Part shown: positions 13,013 through 20,689 of the stretch, one piece after another
Layout of the letters: each line of letters opens with the position of its first letter
Position numbering within the stretch: position 1 is the first letter of the stretch
Source of the DNA: JAFTYO01 sp045611785
GTDB lineage: Bacteria; Pseudomonadota; Alphaproteobacteria; RF32; CAG-239
Reading direction: 5' to 3'
DNA: 20,689 nt
Assembly: GCA_045611785.1 (NCBI GenBank)
Contig: JAZKXV010000027.1
Coordinates: forward strand, 1 to 20,689
Program-made: the position numbers and the translations under genes
The notes under the pieces: generated by a model
Told to the model about the DNA's origin: nothing
Database searches by the model: none
Seen by the model: the letters and a program-made list of their open reading frames with translations, nothing else

Positions 13013-13753
13013 TTACATTGAGAAATTATCACCTAAATAAACTTTTCTAACTTCTTTACTTGCAACAATTTCTTCAGGAGTTCCTTCCATTAATACAGTA
13101 CCTCCATGTAAAATATATGCTCGGTCTATAATATCTAATGTTTCTCTAACATTATGATCGGTTATCAGAACTCCTAAACCTCTATTTTTTAGTTGTGATA
13201 CTAAAGATCTTATTTCGCCAACAGCTATAGGATCTATACCAGCAAGAGGCTCATCAAGCAGTATAAAATCAGGATTACTAGCAAGTGCTCTAGCTATTTC
13301 GAGTCTTCTACGTTCACCTCCAGAAAGAGCAATAGCTGGAGATTTTCTTAAGTGAGAAATTGAAAATTCATTTAAGAGTTCTTCTAATTTATTTTCTCTT
13401 TTAGTTTCGTTTTCTTCAACAATTTCTAATATAGCTTTAATATTATCTTCAACTGTTAATGCTCTAAAGATAGAAGCTTCTTGAGGTAAATAACCAATTC
13501 CCATGCGAGCTCTTTGATACATAGGCATGCTGGTTATATCTTCACCATTTATGTGCACATCACCATAATCAGGCGTAATCAAACCTGTAACGCAATAAAA
13601 ACATGTTGTTTTACCGGCTCCGTTAGGTCCTAATAAACCGACAGCCTCACCTCTTTTGACATGTAATGAAACATTTTTCAAAACTGTTCTATTTTTATAT
13701 TTTTTACCTATGTTAAAAATTTCCAATATGCTGTCTTGATTATTTTTTCTCAT
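13013..13753 (-). CDS. lptB: LPS export ABC transporter ATPase
   Basis: LptB is the cytosolic ATPase that powers LptFG to extract LPS from the inner membrane and push it along the LptC-LptA bridge. The 246-residue protein has Walker A GPNGAGKTT at 42-50, Q91 in the Q-loop (GYLPQEAS), the signature ALSGGERRRLEIARAL from 142, Walker B FILLDE at 163-168 with the D-loop AGIDP, and the switch His in ITDHNVRETL (H200). The LSGGERRR-type signature and YLPQE segment are typical of LptB. The start ATG lies 14 bases inside the end of the upstream lptC/lptA-like gene, with AAGGA before it, so translation is coupled. Confidence 0.96.
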   Translation of the reverse strand: MRKNNQDSILEIFNIGKKYKNRTVLKNVSLHVKRGEAVGLLGPNGAGKTTCFYCVTGLITPDYGDVHINGEDITSMPMYQRARMGIGYLPQEASIFRALTVEDNIKAILEIVEENETKRENKLEELLNEFSISHLRKSPAIALSGGERRRLEIARALASNPDFILLDEPLAGIDPIAVGEIRSLVSQLKNRGLGVLITDHNVRETLDIIDRAYILHGGTVLMEGTPEEIVASKEVRKVYLGDNFSM

Positions 13754-14918
13754 TTATTTTTTCCTTAATTGCAGAACCTTTGATTACACCAGAAACTCTT
13801 TGTTTAGCTTTAGATGATGCAACAATTTTACTAATAGATGTTTTAAGATTTGTTATAGCCTTTTGCCCATAAATAACATTTCCGTTTTTCTCAATAGAAA
13901 CATTATTTAATAATTCTATTTCATATTTCTGAGGATTATAAATTGCATAATCGCCTTTTGCCACACCTTCATCTGTTACCAAACGAACATTTTCAAAAGC
14001 TTCTATTTTCTTAATTTTCATATCTTTTCCGGGTATAAACTCTGCTTTGATTTTGTTGGCATGTAATATATTAGTTTTATTTATAACTTTAACATTGCCA
14101 TTTGCCTCAATGTTTTTAAGGCTTAAACCATTATCATATACTAAATCGGCATTCATACTATCAGCTTGTAAAACATGCTCTTTAGTACTTACAACAACAT
14201 TTTTAGTTGCCTCAACCCTACTCTCGAGTTTGAAAAATTTTATTTCTTTATCAGCAGTTAGCAAATTATCTTCATGTATAACCTTAGAGTTACCAATTAA
14301 AACCAACAACTCTTTTTTCTGATAATATTCAAACCCTTCAGACCAAAGCTTTCCCCAAACGCCATAAGCATGAAGTTTATCTTTGCTATATCCGAAAGCT
14401 TTGTTAAACTCATACATAGCGCTTTGAGTAATAATGGTTGAACCATCACTATGGGTTGCTTTTACGTTTTCTTCAACTTTAATATTTGCTTCATTCTGAT
14501 TATAATATCCGACGTAAGCACTAAAGTTAATTACAGCTCCTTTCTTTTCTGCTGGAAGCGTACCTTTCGGATTGAGTATTTTAACAACCTTTGATCCTGG
14601 TTCAACCTCATCAATTTTGTCTGCTGTAATTGTAGTTATCTGATTTTCTTCATCAGTAATAGAAAAAACAGTCTTTTCAATATGAATTTTCTCAAGTTCG
14701 CCTGCTTTAGGCAGTGTTATATCGGCAGTTGCAACAACAGTCTCTTTTTTTAAGTTTGGAAAAACCATAATAAATCCGATAATAACGGCAGCAATTGAAG
14801 GCATAATTAACTTAGCCATACGCAAAAACTTTACTTTTGCATTTAGCTTGCTACCGTTTATATCTGAAAACGGTCTTCTTCCATTAAAAAATTCATCTAT
14901 TTTGCTAACATCAACCAA
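13740..14918 (-). CDS. lptC: LptC-LptA fusion-like LPS transport protein
   Basis: The protein has 392 residues, about twice the length of LptC. Residues 1-34 are cytosolic, 35-55 form one transmembrane segment (LIMPSIAAVIIGFIMVFPNL), and 65-215 look like a periplasmic LptC domain (ITADKIDEVEPGS; VKATHSDGSTIITQSAMYEF). Residues about 215-375 repeat the OstA/LptA pattern: KVIHEDNLLTADKEIKFF, VLQADSMNADLVYDNG, IEANGNVKVINKTNILHANK, VAKGDYAIYNPQKYEIELLN. Normally LptC (anchor) and LptA (soluble bridge) are separate proteins; no separate lptA lies before lptB here. The start is a TTG abutting the kdsD stop, with GGAG eight bases upstream; the next Met (34) would leave only the membrane anchor. It overlaps lptB. 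The domain division is my inference. Confidence 0.82.
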   Translation of the reverse strand: MVDVSKIDEFFNGRRPFSDINGSKLNAKVKFLRMAKLIMPSIAAVIIGFIMVFPNLKKETVVATADITLPKAGELEKIHIEKTVFSITDEENQITTITADKIDEVEPGSKVVKILNPKGTLPAEKKGAVINFSAYVGYYNQNEANIKVEENVKATHSDGSTIITQSAMYEFNKAFGYSKDKLHAYGVWGKLWSEGFEYYQKKELLVLIGNSKVIHEDNLLTADKEIKFFKLESRVEATKNVVVSTKEHVLQADSMNADLVYDNGLSLKNIEANGNVKVINKTNILHANKIKAEFIPGKDMKIKKIEAFENVRLVTDEGVAKGDYAIYNPQKYEIELLNNVSIEKNGNVIYGQKAITNLKTSISKIVASSKAKQRVSGVIKGSAIKEKINEKK

Positions 14919-15884
14919 TTATACAACTCCGGCACGTAAGCAATCGTGAATATGAATTAATCCTAAAGGTTTTTTACCTTCAACAGCAAATAAGTTTGTA
15001 ATACCTTTACCTGTATTATTCATTGTGTATACAGCTTCTACCGCCAATACATCCGGACTGATTGTTTTAGGATTTTTGGTCATTACAGTTGTTACTTTTT
15101 CGGTAATTAAGTTTGGAGACATCCATCTGCGTAAGTCACCATCAGTAATCATACCGATTAAATCACCATCTTTATTTACAATACCGACACAACCAAGCAT
15201 TTTAGCAGTCATTTCCAATAATGCTTCTTGCATAATAGCTGTATCTTTAACTATCGGCATTTCATCTCCGCTATGCATTAAATCAGAGACCTTACATAAA
15301 ATTGCGCCCAATTTTCCACCCGGATGACGTTGCTTATAATCTGTTGCTGAAAAGCCTCTTCTTTCCATTAAAGCAATAGCTAAAAGGTCACCCATAACTA
15401 ATGTTGCTGTAGTTGAAGAAGTTGGAGCCAAACCTAACGGACATGCTTCACCGGTGTTTGGTAATTTTAAAATTATATCTGAACTTTGTCCTAATGTACT
15501 TTGCGGATTTCTTGTCATCGCAATTAATGGAATGGCATGTCTTTTGCAATATAATAAAATATCTGACAATTCTTTAGATTCACCGCCGTTTGATATAGCA
15601 ATAACCACATCTTCTTTAGTTAACATACCTAAGTCACCATGGCTTGCTTCTCCCGGATGGATAAAGAATGAAGGGGTACCGGTTGATGCTAAAGTTGCTG
15701 CAATTTTACGAGCTATATGACCAGATTTACCCATACCTGTTATAATCACACGGCCTTTACATTTTTCCATTAAATCAAGTGCGTTTGACAATGCGTTATC
15801 AAGCATGCTTTCCATAACTCGCAATGCTGCAATTTCACGGTTTATTGTTTCTTTTGCTGATATAATATCTTTATTTTCAGACAT
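14919..15884 (-). CDS. kdsD: arabinose-5-phosphate isomerase (KpsF/GutQ family)
   Basis: It interconverts ribulose 5-phosphate and arabinose 5-phosphate, the first committed step towards Kdo for the LPS inner core. The 321-residue protein has an N-terminal SIS domain (about 30-165): VIITGMGKSGHIARKIAATL near 46-65, HPGEASHGDLGM at 76-87, AISNGGESKELSD and LAPTSSTTATLVMGD. Two C-terminal CBS domains (about 200-255 and 265-321) show MLGCVGIVNKDGDLIGMITD and VYTMNNTGKGITNLFAVEG. Its place directly upstream of the LPS export genes fits its role. TGGAG precedes the ATG, and a promoter lies at 15915-15944. Its TAA abuts the next start codon. Confidence 0.95.
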   Translation of the reverse strand: MSENKDIISAKETINREIAALRVMESMLDNALSNALDLMEKCKGRVIITGMGKSGHIARKIAATLASTGTPSFFIHPGEASHGDLGMLTKEDVVIAISNGGESKELSDILLYCKRHAIPLIAMTRNPQSTLGQSSDIILKLPNTGEACPLGLAPTSSTTATLVMGDLLAIALMERRGFSATDYKQRHPGGKLGAILCKVSDLMHSGDEMPIVKDTAIMQEALLEMTAKMLGCVGIVNKDGDLIGMITDGDLRRWMSPNLITEKVTTVMTKNPKTISPDVLAVEAVYTMNNTGKGITNLFAVEGKKPLGLIHIHDCLRAGVV

Positions 15885-15914
15885 ATATAATCTCCAGTCT
15901 ATTTAAAATGTTAC

Positions 15915-15944
15915 TTTATACATAAAACCTATATTTTTTATCAA
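15915..15944 (-). promoter_or_regulatory. promoter of the kdsD-lpt operon
   Basis: On the minus strand: TTGATA (15939-15944), 18 bases, TATAAA (15915-15920). It lies in the about 100-base gap between holC and kdsD. Confidence 0.5.
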
Positions 15945-15986
15945 TAAATGGCAACCATTTTTTAGATTTTGACAACATTTATCAAC

Positions 15987-16436
15987 TTATTTTTCGTTCC
16001 ATCGTCCGTTTGTATCTTGTTGCCAATAATGCATCTCAGTACCCAAAACTTTAAGCTCTCGCCAAAAATCTCTGGCCTGATTTATTGCTACATCATTGTT
16101 TCCATCAAATATATTAAAAACGCGTTCAAAAGAAGATAATTCTTCAGAAGTTGCTTTAGCGTTATCAACTAAAAACAAAAAATCTGAATTGTTCGGATTG
16201 TTATCTTCTTCTGTTAACCAAATAGGTTGCATTTCGGCATATCCGTCTTTTTTTGAACCGTGTGGTAAAAAAGATTCCTCATTATACGTCCACAACAAAG
16301 AGTTTAAGAAATCAACTCTTTGCGGTGTTCCGATTTTAACCTTAATTTTTTTTCCGCTTGCATAAGCTTTTTCTAACAGTTTGGGCAAAACATCTTCTAA
16401 TACTTGCTTTTGCAAATGATAAAAATCAACTCTCAT
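15987..16436 (-). CDS. holC: DNA polymerase III chi subunit
   Basis: Chi links the clamp loader to single-strand-binding protein at the replication fork. The protein (149 residues from the chosen start) opens MRVDFYHLQKQVLEDVLPKL and shows the family pattern: a VKIGTPQRVDFLNSLLWTYN segment, SFLPHGSKKDG (the xFLPHG motif), PIWLTEEDNNPN, VFNIFDGNND and the C-terminal WRELKVLGTEMHYWQQDTNG. An ATG at 16442 directly abuts the TAA of the upstream protease gene; the ATG at 16436 is better spaced from AAAGG and matches the usual start of the family, so I chose it. It is the last gene of the hflK-hflC-deg-holC row. Confidence 0.93.
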   Translation of the reverse strand: MRVDFYHLQKQVLEDVLPKLLEKAYASGKKIKVKIGTPQRVDFLNSLLWTYNEESFLPHGSKKDGYAEMQPIWLTEEDNNPNNSDFLFLVDNAKATSEELSSFERVFNIFDGNNDVAINQARDFWRELKVLGTEMHYWQQDTNGRWNEK

Positions 16437-16442
16437 AAACAT

Positions 16443-17462
16443 TTACCTTTTATTTTCAGATATTTTATTTTCATTATTATCTTTATTTTCAACAATAACG
16501 TTAAGTTCCATTATTTCGCCATTTCTCCATAATTTAACCTTAACTTCTGTTTGAGGCTCTAACCTCGAAATGTAATAAGAAAAATCTTTTAATGAAGCCG
16601 ATTTATTAGAATCGTATTCTAATATCATATCACCAATTTCAAAACCGTTTCTTTTTGCTAAATTCATATCAATAAAAGATACAATTACAAAACCTGATAA
16701 TCCTTCTTTTGCTGTAGCTTTTTTCAATTCAACACCAAGCCAACTTCTTTGAACGCTTCCGTTTTCTTTTAGCTCTTGCAATATCCATTTAACATCATTT
16801 GAAGGCAAAGCAAATCCAACTCCTACAGCTGTTCCCGAGTTAGAAAATATAGCAGTATTAATTCCGACAACCTCACCATCTATATTAAACATCGGTCCTC
16901 CGGAATTACCTTGGTTAATTGATGCATCTGTTTGCAAATAATTGTTATACGGACTATCCCCTATATCTCTTGATTTAGCAGATATTATACCTGCTGTTAC
17001 GCTACTGCCTAAACCAAACGGATTTCCGATTGCTAAAACCCAATCTCCTACTTTAACCATATCTGAGTCACCAAAAACAACCGATGATAAAGTATCTTCA
17101 ACATTAATTTTAACAAGTGCAATATCTGTTTTTTTATCTTGTCCGATAAGAGCTGCATCATAAACTTCTCCATTTGATGTAATAACAGAGATTTTATTTG
17201 CATTTTCAATAACATGTAAGTTTGTTGCAATATATCCTTGACTATCAATGATAAATCCTGAGCCAAGGTTTTCTCTATCTTTTTCATCAAAAATTAAGTT
17301 ATTAAGCACTTCAGGAGAATCTTCAGTTTTTTTTATATCAGTTGATATATTAACAACTGTCGGCATCAGTTCTTCAACTAATGGCGCAAAAGATATCTGA
17401 GCATTTGCTGCACCAATGTTAATAAAAAACATTAATAAAAGTACAAGTACGCTAGTTTTCAT
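16443..17462 (-). CDS. periplasmic Deg-type serine protease, one PDZ domain
   Basis: This is a trypsin-like protease/chaperone of the HtrA (DegP/DegQ/DegS) family acting on misfolded periplasmic proteins. The signal peptide is 1-21 (ends GAANA). The catalytic triad is H83 (ATNLHVIENA), D113 (KTDIALVKI) and S187 (QGNSGGPMF); other family stretches are GSGFIIDSQGYIATN and AIGNPFGLGSSVTAGI. One PDZ domain follows (about 240-325: WLGVELKKAT, RNGFEIGDMILEYD), then a charged Asn/Lys tail. The length of 339 residues and a single PDZ match DegS better than the two-PDZ DegP/DegQ, but DegS is membrane-anchored, so I leave the symbol open. It follows hflC by one base, the usual alphaproteobacterial hflK-hflC-deg order. 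Confidence 0.94.
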   Translation of the reverse strand: MKTSVLVLLLMFFINIGAANAQISFAPLVEELMPTVVNISTDIKKTEDSPEVLNNLIFDEKDRENLGSGFIIDSQGYIATNLHVIENANKISVITSNGEVYDAALIGQDKKTDIALVKINVEDTLSSVVFGDSDMVKVGDWVLAIGNPFGLGSSVTAGIISAKSRDIGDSPYNNYLQTDASINQGNSGGPMFNIDGEVVGINTAIFSNSGTAVGVGFALPSNDVKWILQELKENGSVQRSWLGVELKKATAKEGLSGFVIVSFIDMNLAKRNGFEIGDMILEYDSNKSASLKDFSYYISRLEPQTEVKVKLWRNGEIMELNVIVENKDNNENKISENKR

Positions 17463-17463
17463 C

Positions 17464-18327
17464 TTACTTCACACTTGAATTAAAATATTTAAAAAATTCA
17501 GAATCAGGCGCTAAAACAAAAGAATTTTTATCTTTGAAAGATTTACGATAAGCTTCCAATGAACGATAAAAAGCATAAAATTCTGCATCTATACTTGCCG
17601 CATTATTCCAAATTGTCGTAGCTTCATTATCGCCCTCACCTCTGATGATTTGAGCCTTTTTCTCTGCTTCTGCCACAATGATTGTACTTTCTTTATCCGC
17701 TGTAGATTTAATCTGCTGAGCAATTTGTTGACCTTGAGCTCTAAACTCTTTAGCATCACGTTCACGTTCAGCTTTCATGCGGTCATTAATTGCTTGCAAC
17801 ACTTCCAATGGTAAATCAGCTCTTCTGATACGCACTTCTGCCACATTCACGCCAATTTGTTGAGCATCTGTTTTTACGGCAGAACTGATATCGGCCATAA
17901 TTTCAGATCTTTTTTGAGAAAGTAACTCTTGCAACGTAATTCGACCCAAAACTTTTCTTACTGAAGAGTTTACAATTTCTTCCAATTTGCTTCTGGCTTG
18001 TGTTTCCGTTCTAACTGTTTGATAGAACTTTAACGGATCAATAATGCGATAACGAGTAAAGCTATCTACATCTAAACGTTTTTTATCATTTAACACAATT
18101 TCTTGTGCCGGAGGATCCAAATTCAACAATCTTGTATCATAAAAAACAACATTTTGGATAAACGGAACCTTCATTTTTAATCCTGGTTCTTTTACCACTC
18201 TTACTGGTTCACCAAATTGTAAAACAATAGCTTGTTCTGTTTGATGAACAACATACAAAGATGCCGACAAAGTTACAATAGCAACACCTATTATTATGCT
18301 TATTAAATATAAAACTTTATTTTTCAT
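17464..18327 (-). CDS. hflC: FtsH-modulating membrane protein HflC
   Basis: HflC forms with HflK a large SPFH-domain cage around the membrane protease FtsH and controls its access to substrates. The 287-residue protein has one N-terminal transmembrane segment (about 5-25), then the SPFH domain (VVHQTEQAIVLQFGEPVRVV; PGLKMKVPFIQNVVFYDTRL; RRADLPLEVLQAINDRMKAE) and a long charged coiled-coil rich in Glu, Ala, Lys and Arg, ending YFNSSVK. It is 12 bases from hflK and one base from the protease gene. FtsH itself is not in the window. Confidence 0.95.
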   Translation of the reverse strand: MKNKVLYLISIIIGVAIVTLSASLYVVHQTEQAIVLQFGEPVRVVKEPGLKMKVPFIQNVVFYDTRLLNLDPPAQEIVLNDKKRLDVDSFTRYRIIDPLKFYQTVRTETQARSKLEEIVNSSVRKVLGRITLQELLSQKRSEIMADISSAVKTDAQQIGVNVAEVRIRRADLPLEVLQAINDRMKAERERDAKEFRAQGQQIAQQIKSTADKESTIIVAEAEKKAQIIRGEGDNEATTIWNNAASIDAEFYAFYRSLEAYRKSFKDKNSFVLAPDSEFFKYFNSSVK

Positions 18328-18339
18328 CTTTTGTGTCTC

Positions 18340-19395
18340 CTATTTATTAATCGGCAATATTGGTAACACGTTTGATCCTTTTGCTGACGGATCAATAATT
18401 ACTGTATCAGATTTTGATAACACATCTTCCATAGTTTCTAAATATAAACGTTTTGCAGTAATTGTTTTGCCTTTTTTATATGCGTTATAAACCAAGTTAA
18501 ATCTTTCAGCATCACCTTTTGTCTTATCAATCACAGCTTGTTTATAAGCTTCAGCTTCTTGCAAACGTTTTACAGCTTCACCTTTTGCTTTAGGCAACAC
18601 TTCATTACGATAAGCTTCTGCTTCGTTTTTATATCTTTCCATGTCAGCTTTTGCTCTTTGAACTTCGTTAAATGCATCAACAACTTGTTTCGGGGGGTCT
18701 GCTTTTTGTAATTTTACACGAACAATTACAATACCTGAACCGAAATCATCTAAAACTTTTTGTAATTCTTCTTTTGTTTCTTCTTCAACTTTTCCTCTGT
18801 CTCCGGTTATAATCGGTTGCATTTCTGATTGTCCTACAATTTCACGTAAAACAGATTGAGCAGCAACTCTAACCGTAACATCAGGACTTCTGACATTAAA
18901 CAAATAATCTTTAGCGTCTTTAATTTTCCAAACAACCGTTAAGTTAATATCAACAATATTTTCATCACCGGTAAGCATATGGCTTTCAGTAAATGAGTTT
19001 AATGTAACACTTGAATTATTGTTATAATATCTGTTTGAGGCCATATCATTTTCGGCCACACCTAAGTTTATACTTCTTTCTTGAGTAACGTTTACTTTTA
19101 CAACTTCTTCAATCGGATACGGCAAATGATAATGTAAACCGGCATCTGTTGTGTCAACATATTTTCCAAAGCGCAAAACCACACCTTGCTCGCTCGGGCT
19201 TACCTGATAAAATCCAGATGCAAACCACAATAACGCCAACACACCTAACAGCAACCTTATTTTAGGCATTTCAAAATTGTTTTTTATATTAGGAAACTTA
19301 ACAACTTTTGGTCTTTTAATTTCGGATGTTTGCAGTTTTGTTTCCCATTGTTCCGGAGGAAGATCAGTTTCCCATGGATTATTTTTTTCTGCCAT
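18340..19395 (-). CDS. hflK: FtsH-modulating membrane protein HflK
   Basis: HflK is the partner of HflC. From the chosen start it has 351 residues: a cytosolic N-terminus rich in charged residues (NNPWETDLPPEQWE), one transmembrane segment (about 47-63, LLLGVLALLWFASGFY), the SPFH domain (VSPSEQGVVLRFGKYVDTTD, AGLHYHLPYPIEEV, MLTGDENIVDINLTVVWKIK) and a coiled-coil (RAKADMERYKNEAEAYRNEV). The frame is open to an ATG at 19464, but GAGGT lies before the ATG at 19395, and MAEKNNPW is the sort of start seen in HflK (NPWG-like motif), so 19395 is preferred. The N-terminal Gly-rich stretch of many HflKs is absent. Confidence 0.95.
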   Translation of the reverse strand: MAEKNNPWETDLPPEQWETKLQTSEIKRPKVVKFPNIKNNFEMPKIRLLLGVLALLWFASGFYQVSPSEQGVVLRFGKYVDTTDAGLHYHLPYPIEEVVKVNVTQERSINLGVAENDMASNRYYNNNSSVTLNSFTESHMLTGDENIVDINLTVVWKIKDAKDYLFNVRSPDVTVRVAAQSVLREIVGQSEMQPIITGDRGKVEEETKEELQKVLDDFGSGIVIVRVKLQKADPPKQVVDAFNEVQRAKADMERYKNEAEAYRNEVLPKAKGEAVKRLQEAEAYKQAVIDKTKGDAERFNLVYNAYKKGKTITAKRLYLETMEDVLSKSDTVIIDPSAKGSNVLPILPINK

Positions 19396-19507
19396 TATTA
19401 ATACCTCATTTAAAAAATAGTTTACATCTTCTGATAAAATAATATAAATATATCTTAAATACAATTACACTTAAAACTATATCCACATTGTAAAGGACCG
19501 CAAGAAC
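19396..19507. promoter_or_regulatory. divergent hflK/mrp promoter region
   Basis: This 112-base AT-rich gap separates hflK (minus) from mrp (plus), so it must hold both promoters. I could not pick convincing -35/-10 pairs. AAAGGA before the mrp ATG and GAGGT before hflK are the ribosome sites. Confidence 0.4.
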
Positions 19508-20500
19508 ATGGAATTAAACAATATCGTCTTAAAGTATTTTACTAATGAACATATTGATAGTGTTAAAAATTTCAATGGTAAGGTTATTGTTACTCTTAAA
19601 AATATGGAAGAAGACCCATCTTTAGCAAATTCTCTGAAACAAGAATTATTATCCATTAAAGACATTACCAAAGCCACTGTAATTTTTACTAAAAATATTG
19701 ATAATCAACCAATTATACCGGAAAATACAAAATGGAATTTAACAGGTGTTAAAAAAATTATCGGTGTAGCTTCCGGTAAAGGTGGTGTAGGTAAATCTAC
19801 GACAGCTGTAAATTTAGCATTATCACTTTCAAATTTAGGATATAAAACAGCCATTTTTGATGCTGATATTTATGGTCCGTCTTTGCCTACAATGTTGGGG
19901 TTTGAAAACTTACCTATTGTTTCTGTTGACGGTAAATTATATGAACCGTTTTACAACTTTGGAGTTAAAGCGACATCTATAGGGGCTTTAATTGATAGAA
20001 ACACACCTTTAATTTGGCGTGGAGCAAAAGCTTGCGGCGCTATTAAACAATTACTAACAGAAACAAATTGGGGTGAAATTGATGTAATGGTTATTGATAT
20101 GCCTCCAGGAACCGGCGACATTCAAATCACACTCTCTCAAAATATTGATTTTGACGGAATTGTAATTGTCTCAACCCCGCAGGATATTGCTCTTATTGAT
20201 GCAATAAAAGGCGTAAATATGTTTAAAAAAATCAATGTTAATATATTAGGTATTATAGAAAATATGAGCTATTATTTATGTGAAAAATGCGGACATCGTG
20301 CCAACATATTTGGACATGATGGGGCAAAACAAACAGCTAAAAATCTTGGAGAACAGTTTTTAGGAGAAATTCCACTTCATTTTGACATAAGAGAAAATGC
20401 TGATAACGGAACCCCTATTATCATGGCAAAACCTGATAGCGAACACACAAAAGCATATGAAAACATTGCAAAGCAGATTGTTCAAAAATTATTTAAATAA
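19508..20500 (+). CDS. mrp: Mrp/ApbC iron-sulfur carrier ATPase
   Basis: This P-loop ATPase receives and passes on [4Fe-4S] clusters to target proteins in the cytosol. The protein has 330 residues. The N-terminal 75 residues form a small alpha/beta domain like DUF59/MIP18 (KVIVTLKNMEEDPSLANSL, then TKATVIFTKN) but shorter and divergent. The deviant Walker A SGKGGVGKST is at 89-98, then DADIYGPSLP (118-127), DMPPGTGDIQ (197-206) and the cluster-binding pair C258/C261 in YLCEKCGHRANIFG. LGEIPLHFDIRENADNGTPI is the typical family end. It stands alone on the plus strand, divergent from hflK and convergent with tuf. Confidence 0.95.
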   Translation: MELNNIVLKYFTNEHIDSVKNFNGKVIVTLKNMEEDPSLANSLKQELLSIKDITKATVIFTKNIDNQPIIPENTKWNLTGVKKIIGVASGKGGVGKSTTAVNLALSLSNLGYKTAIFDADIYGPSLPTMLGFENLPIVSVDGKLYEPFYNFGVKATSIGALIDRNTPLIWRGAKACGAIKQLLTETNWGEIDVMVIDMPPGTGDIQITLSQNIDFDGIVIVSTPQDIALIDAIKGVNMFKKINVNILGIIENMSYYLCEKCGHRANIFGHDGAKQTAKNLGEQFLGEIPLHFDIRENADNGTPIIMAKPDSEHTKAYENIAKQIVQKLFK

Positions 20501-20548
20501 TTCAATTTACTTTGCTCATATAATTGTTATTAAAACAACATATACAAC

Positions 20549-20575
20549 AAAAAAAGCCCCTGAAAATCAGGGGCT
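20549..20575 (-). terminator. tuf terminator
   Basis: A 9-bp stem, AGCCCCTGA/TCAGGGGCT (20555-20563, 20567-20575), with loop AAA. On the minus strand it is followed by a run of T, about 25 bases after the tuf stop. On the plus strand only A residues follow, so it is a poor terminator for mrp. Confidence 0.88.
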
Positions 20576-20599
20576 AAAAACTATGATTTATATCTTAAA

Positions 20600-20689
20600 T
20601 TATTTCAAAATTTTAGATACAACACCAGCACCAACTGTACGACCGCCTTCACGAATAGCGAAACGTAAACCTTCGTTCATAGCAATTGG
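20600..20689 (-). CDS. tuf: elongation factor Tu, C-terminal 29 residues
   Basis: Reading minus, the edge of the window gives PIAMNEGLRFAIREGGRTVG, then AGVVSKILK and TAA (20602-20600). This is the highly conserved end of domain 3 of EF-Tu, which delivers aminoacyl-tRNA to the ribosome. The 5' end lies beyond the right edge. A terminator follows the stop. Confidence 0.96.
   Translation of the reverse strand, partial: PIAMNEGLRFAIREGGRTVGAGVVSKILK

Noticed and set aside
1..20689. CRISPR array, insertion sequence or transposase
   Set aside because: No regularly spaced repeats and no transposase-like protein were seen on either strand.

Overview
The window looks like chromosomal DNA of a low-GC Gram-negative bacterium, most likely an AT-rich, possibly host-associated alphaproteobacterium. 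The evidence is an LPS export cluster (kdsD, lptC/lptA-like, lptB), an hflK-hflC-Deg protease-holC cluster, xseB-ispA, and a CTTG-N18-CCTATAT element resembling the alphaproteobacterial heat-shock promoter upstream of dnaK. The species cannot be fixed from the sequence alone.

Positions 1-6157 mix orphan and known genes. Five proteins with no recognised family (ends at 1-627 minus, 782-1453 plus, 1503-1703 plus, 1794-2603 minus, 2755-3288 minus) precede folA-thyA and an alpha/beta hydrolase, and another orphan lies at 5600-6103 minus. The orphans are rich in Cys, Trp and Tyr, lack a visible Shine-Dalgarno sequence, and most have their own TTGAC-type promoter. Several have compact terminators or promoter palindromes. 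Two of them share a nearly identical bipartite promoter.

Positions 6176-9830 hold a membrane-anchored flavodoxin, dnaK, a small membrane protein with a CxxC motif and a decayed gene remnant. dnaK is intact in sequence except for one in-frame TAA at codon 152, where the family has a conserved glutamine. The remnant carries two in-frame stops.

Positions 9856-12700 hold a small orphan gene, xseB-ispA (exonuclease VII small subunit, farnesyl diphosphate synthase), an ArsR-type regulator followed by a flavin reductase-like protein, and tRNA-Arg(TCT). A gene-free stretch of about 290 bases follows, with strong inverted repeats and a bidirectional terminator.

Positions 13013-15884 hold kdsD, a single 392-residue protein that appears to join LptC and LptA, and lptB: an LPS precursor enzyme directly upstream of the LPS export machine. 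Positions 15987-19395 hold hflK, hflC, a one-PDZ Deg protease and holC, all tightly packed on the minus strand and probably one operon for membrane protein quality control with holC at its end. Divergent from it is mrp (Fe-S cluster carrier ATPase). The window ends in the 3' end of tuf (EF-Tu), with its terminator.

Core genes mostly have clear Shine-Dalgarno sequences (AAGGAG/GGAG), and four neighbouring gene pairs have the stop codon directly abutting the next start codon.
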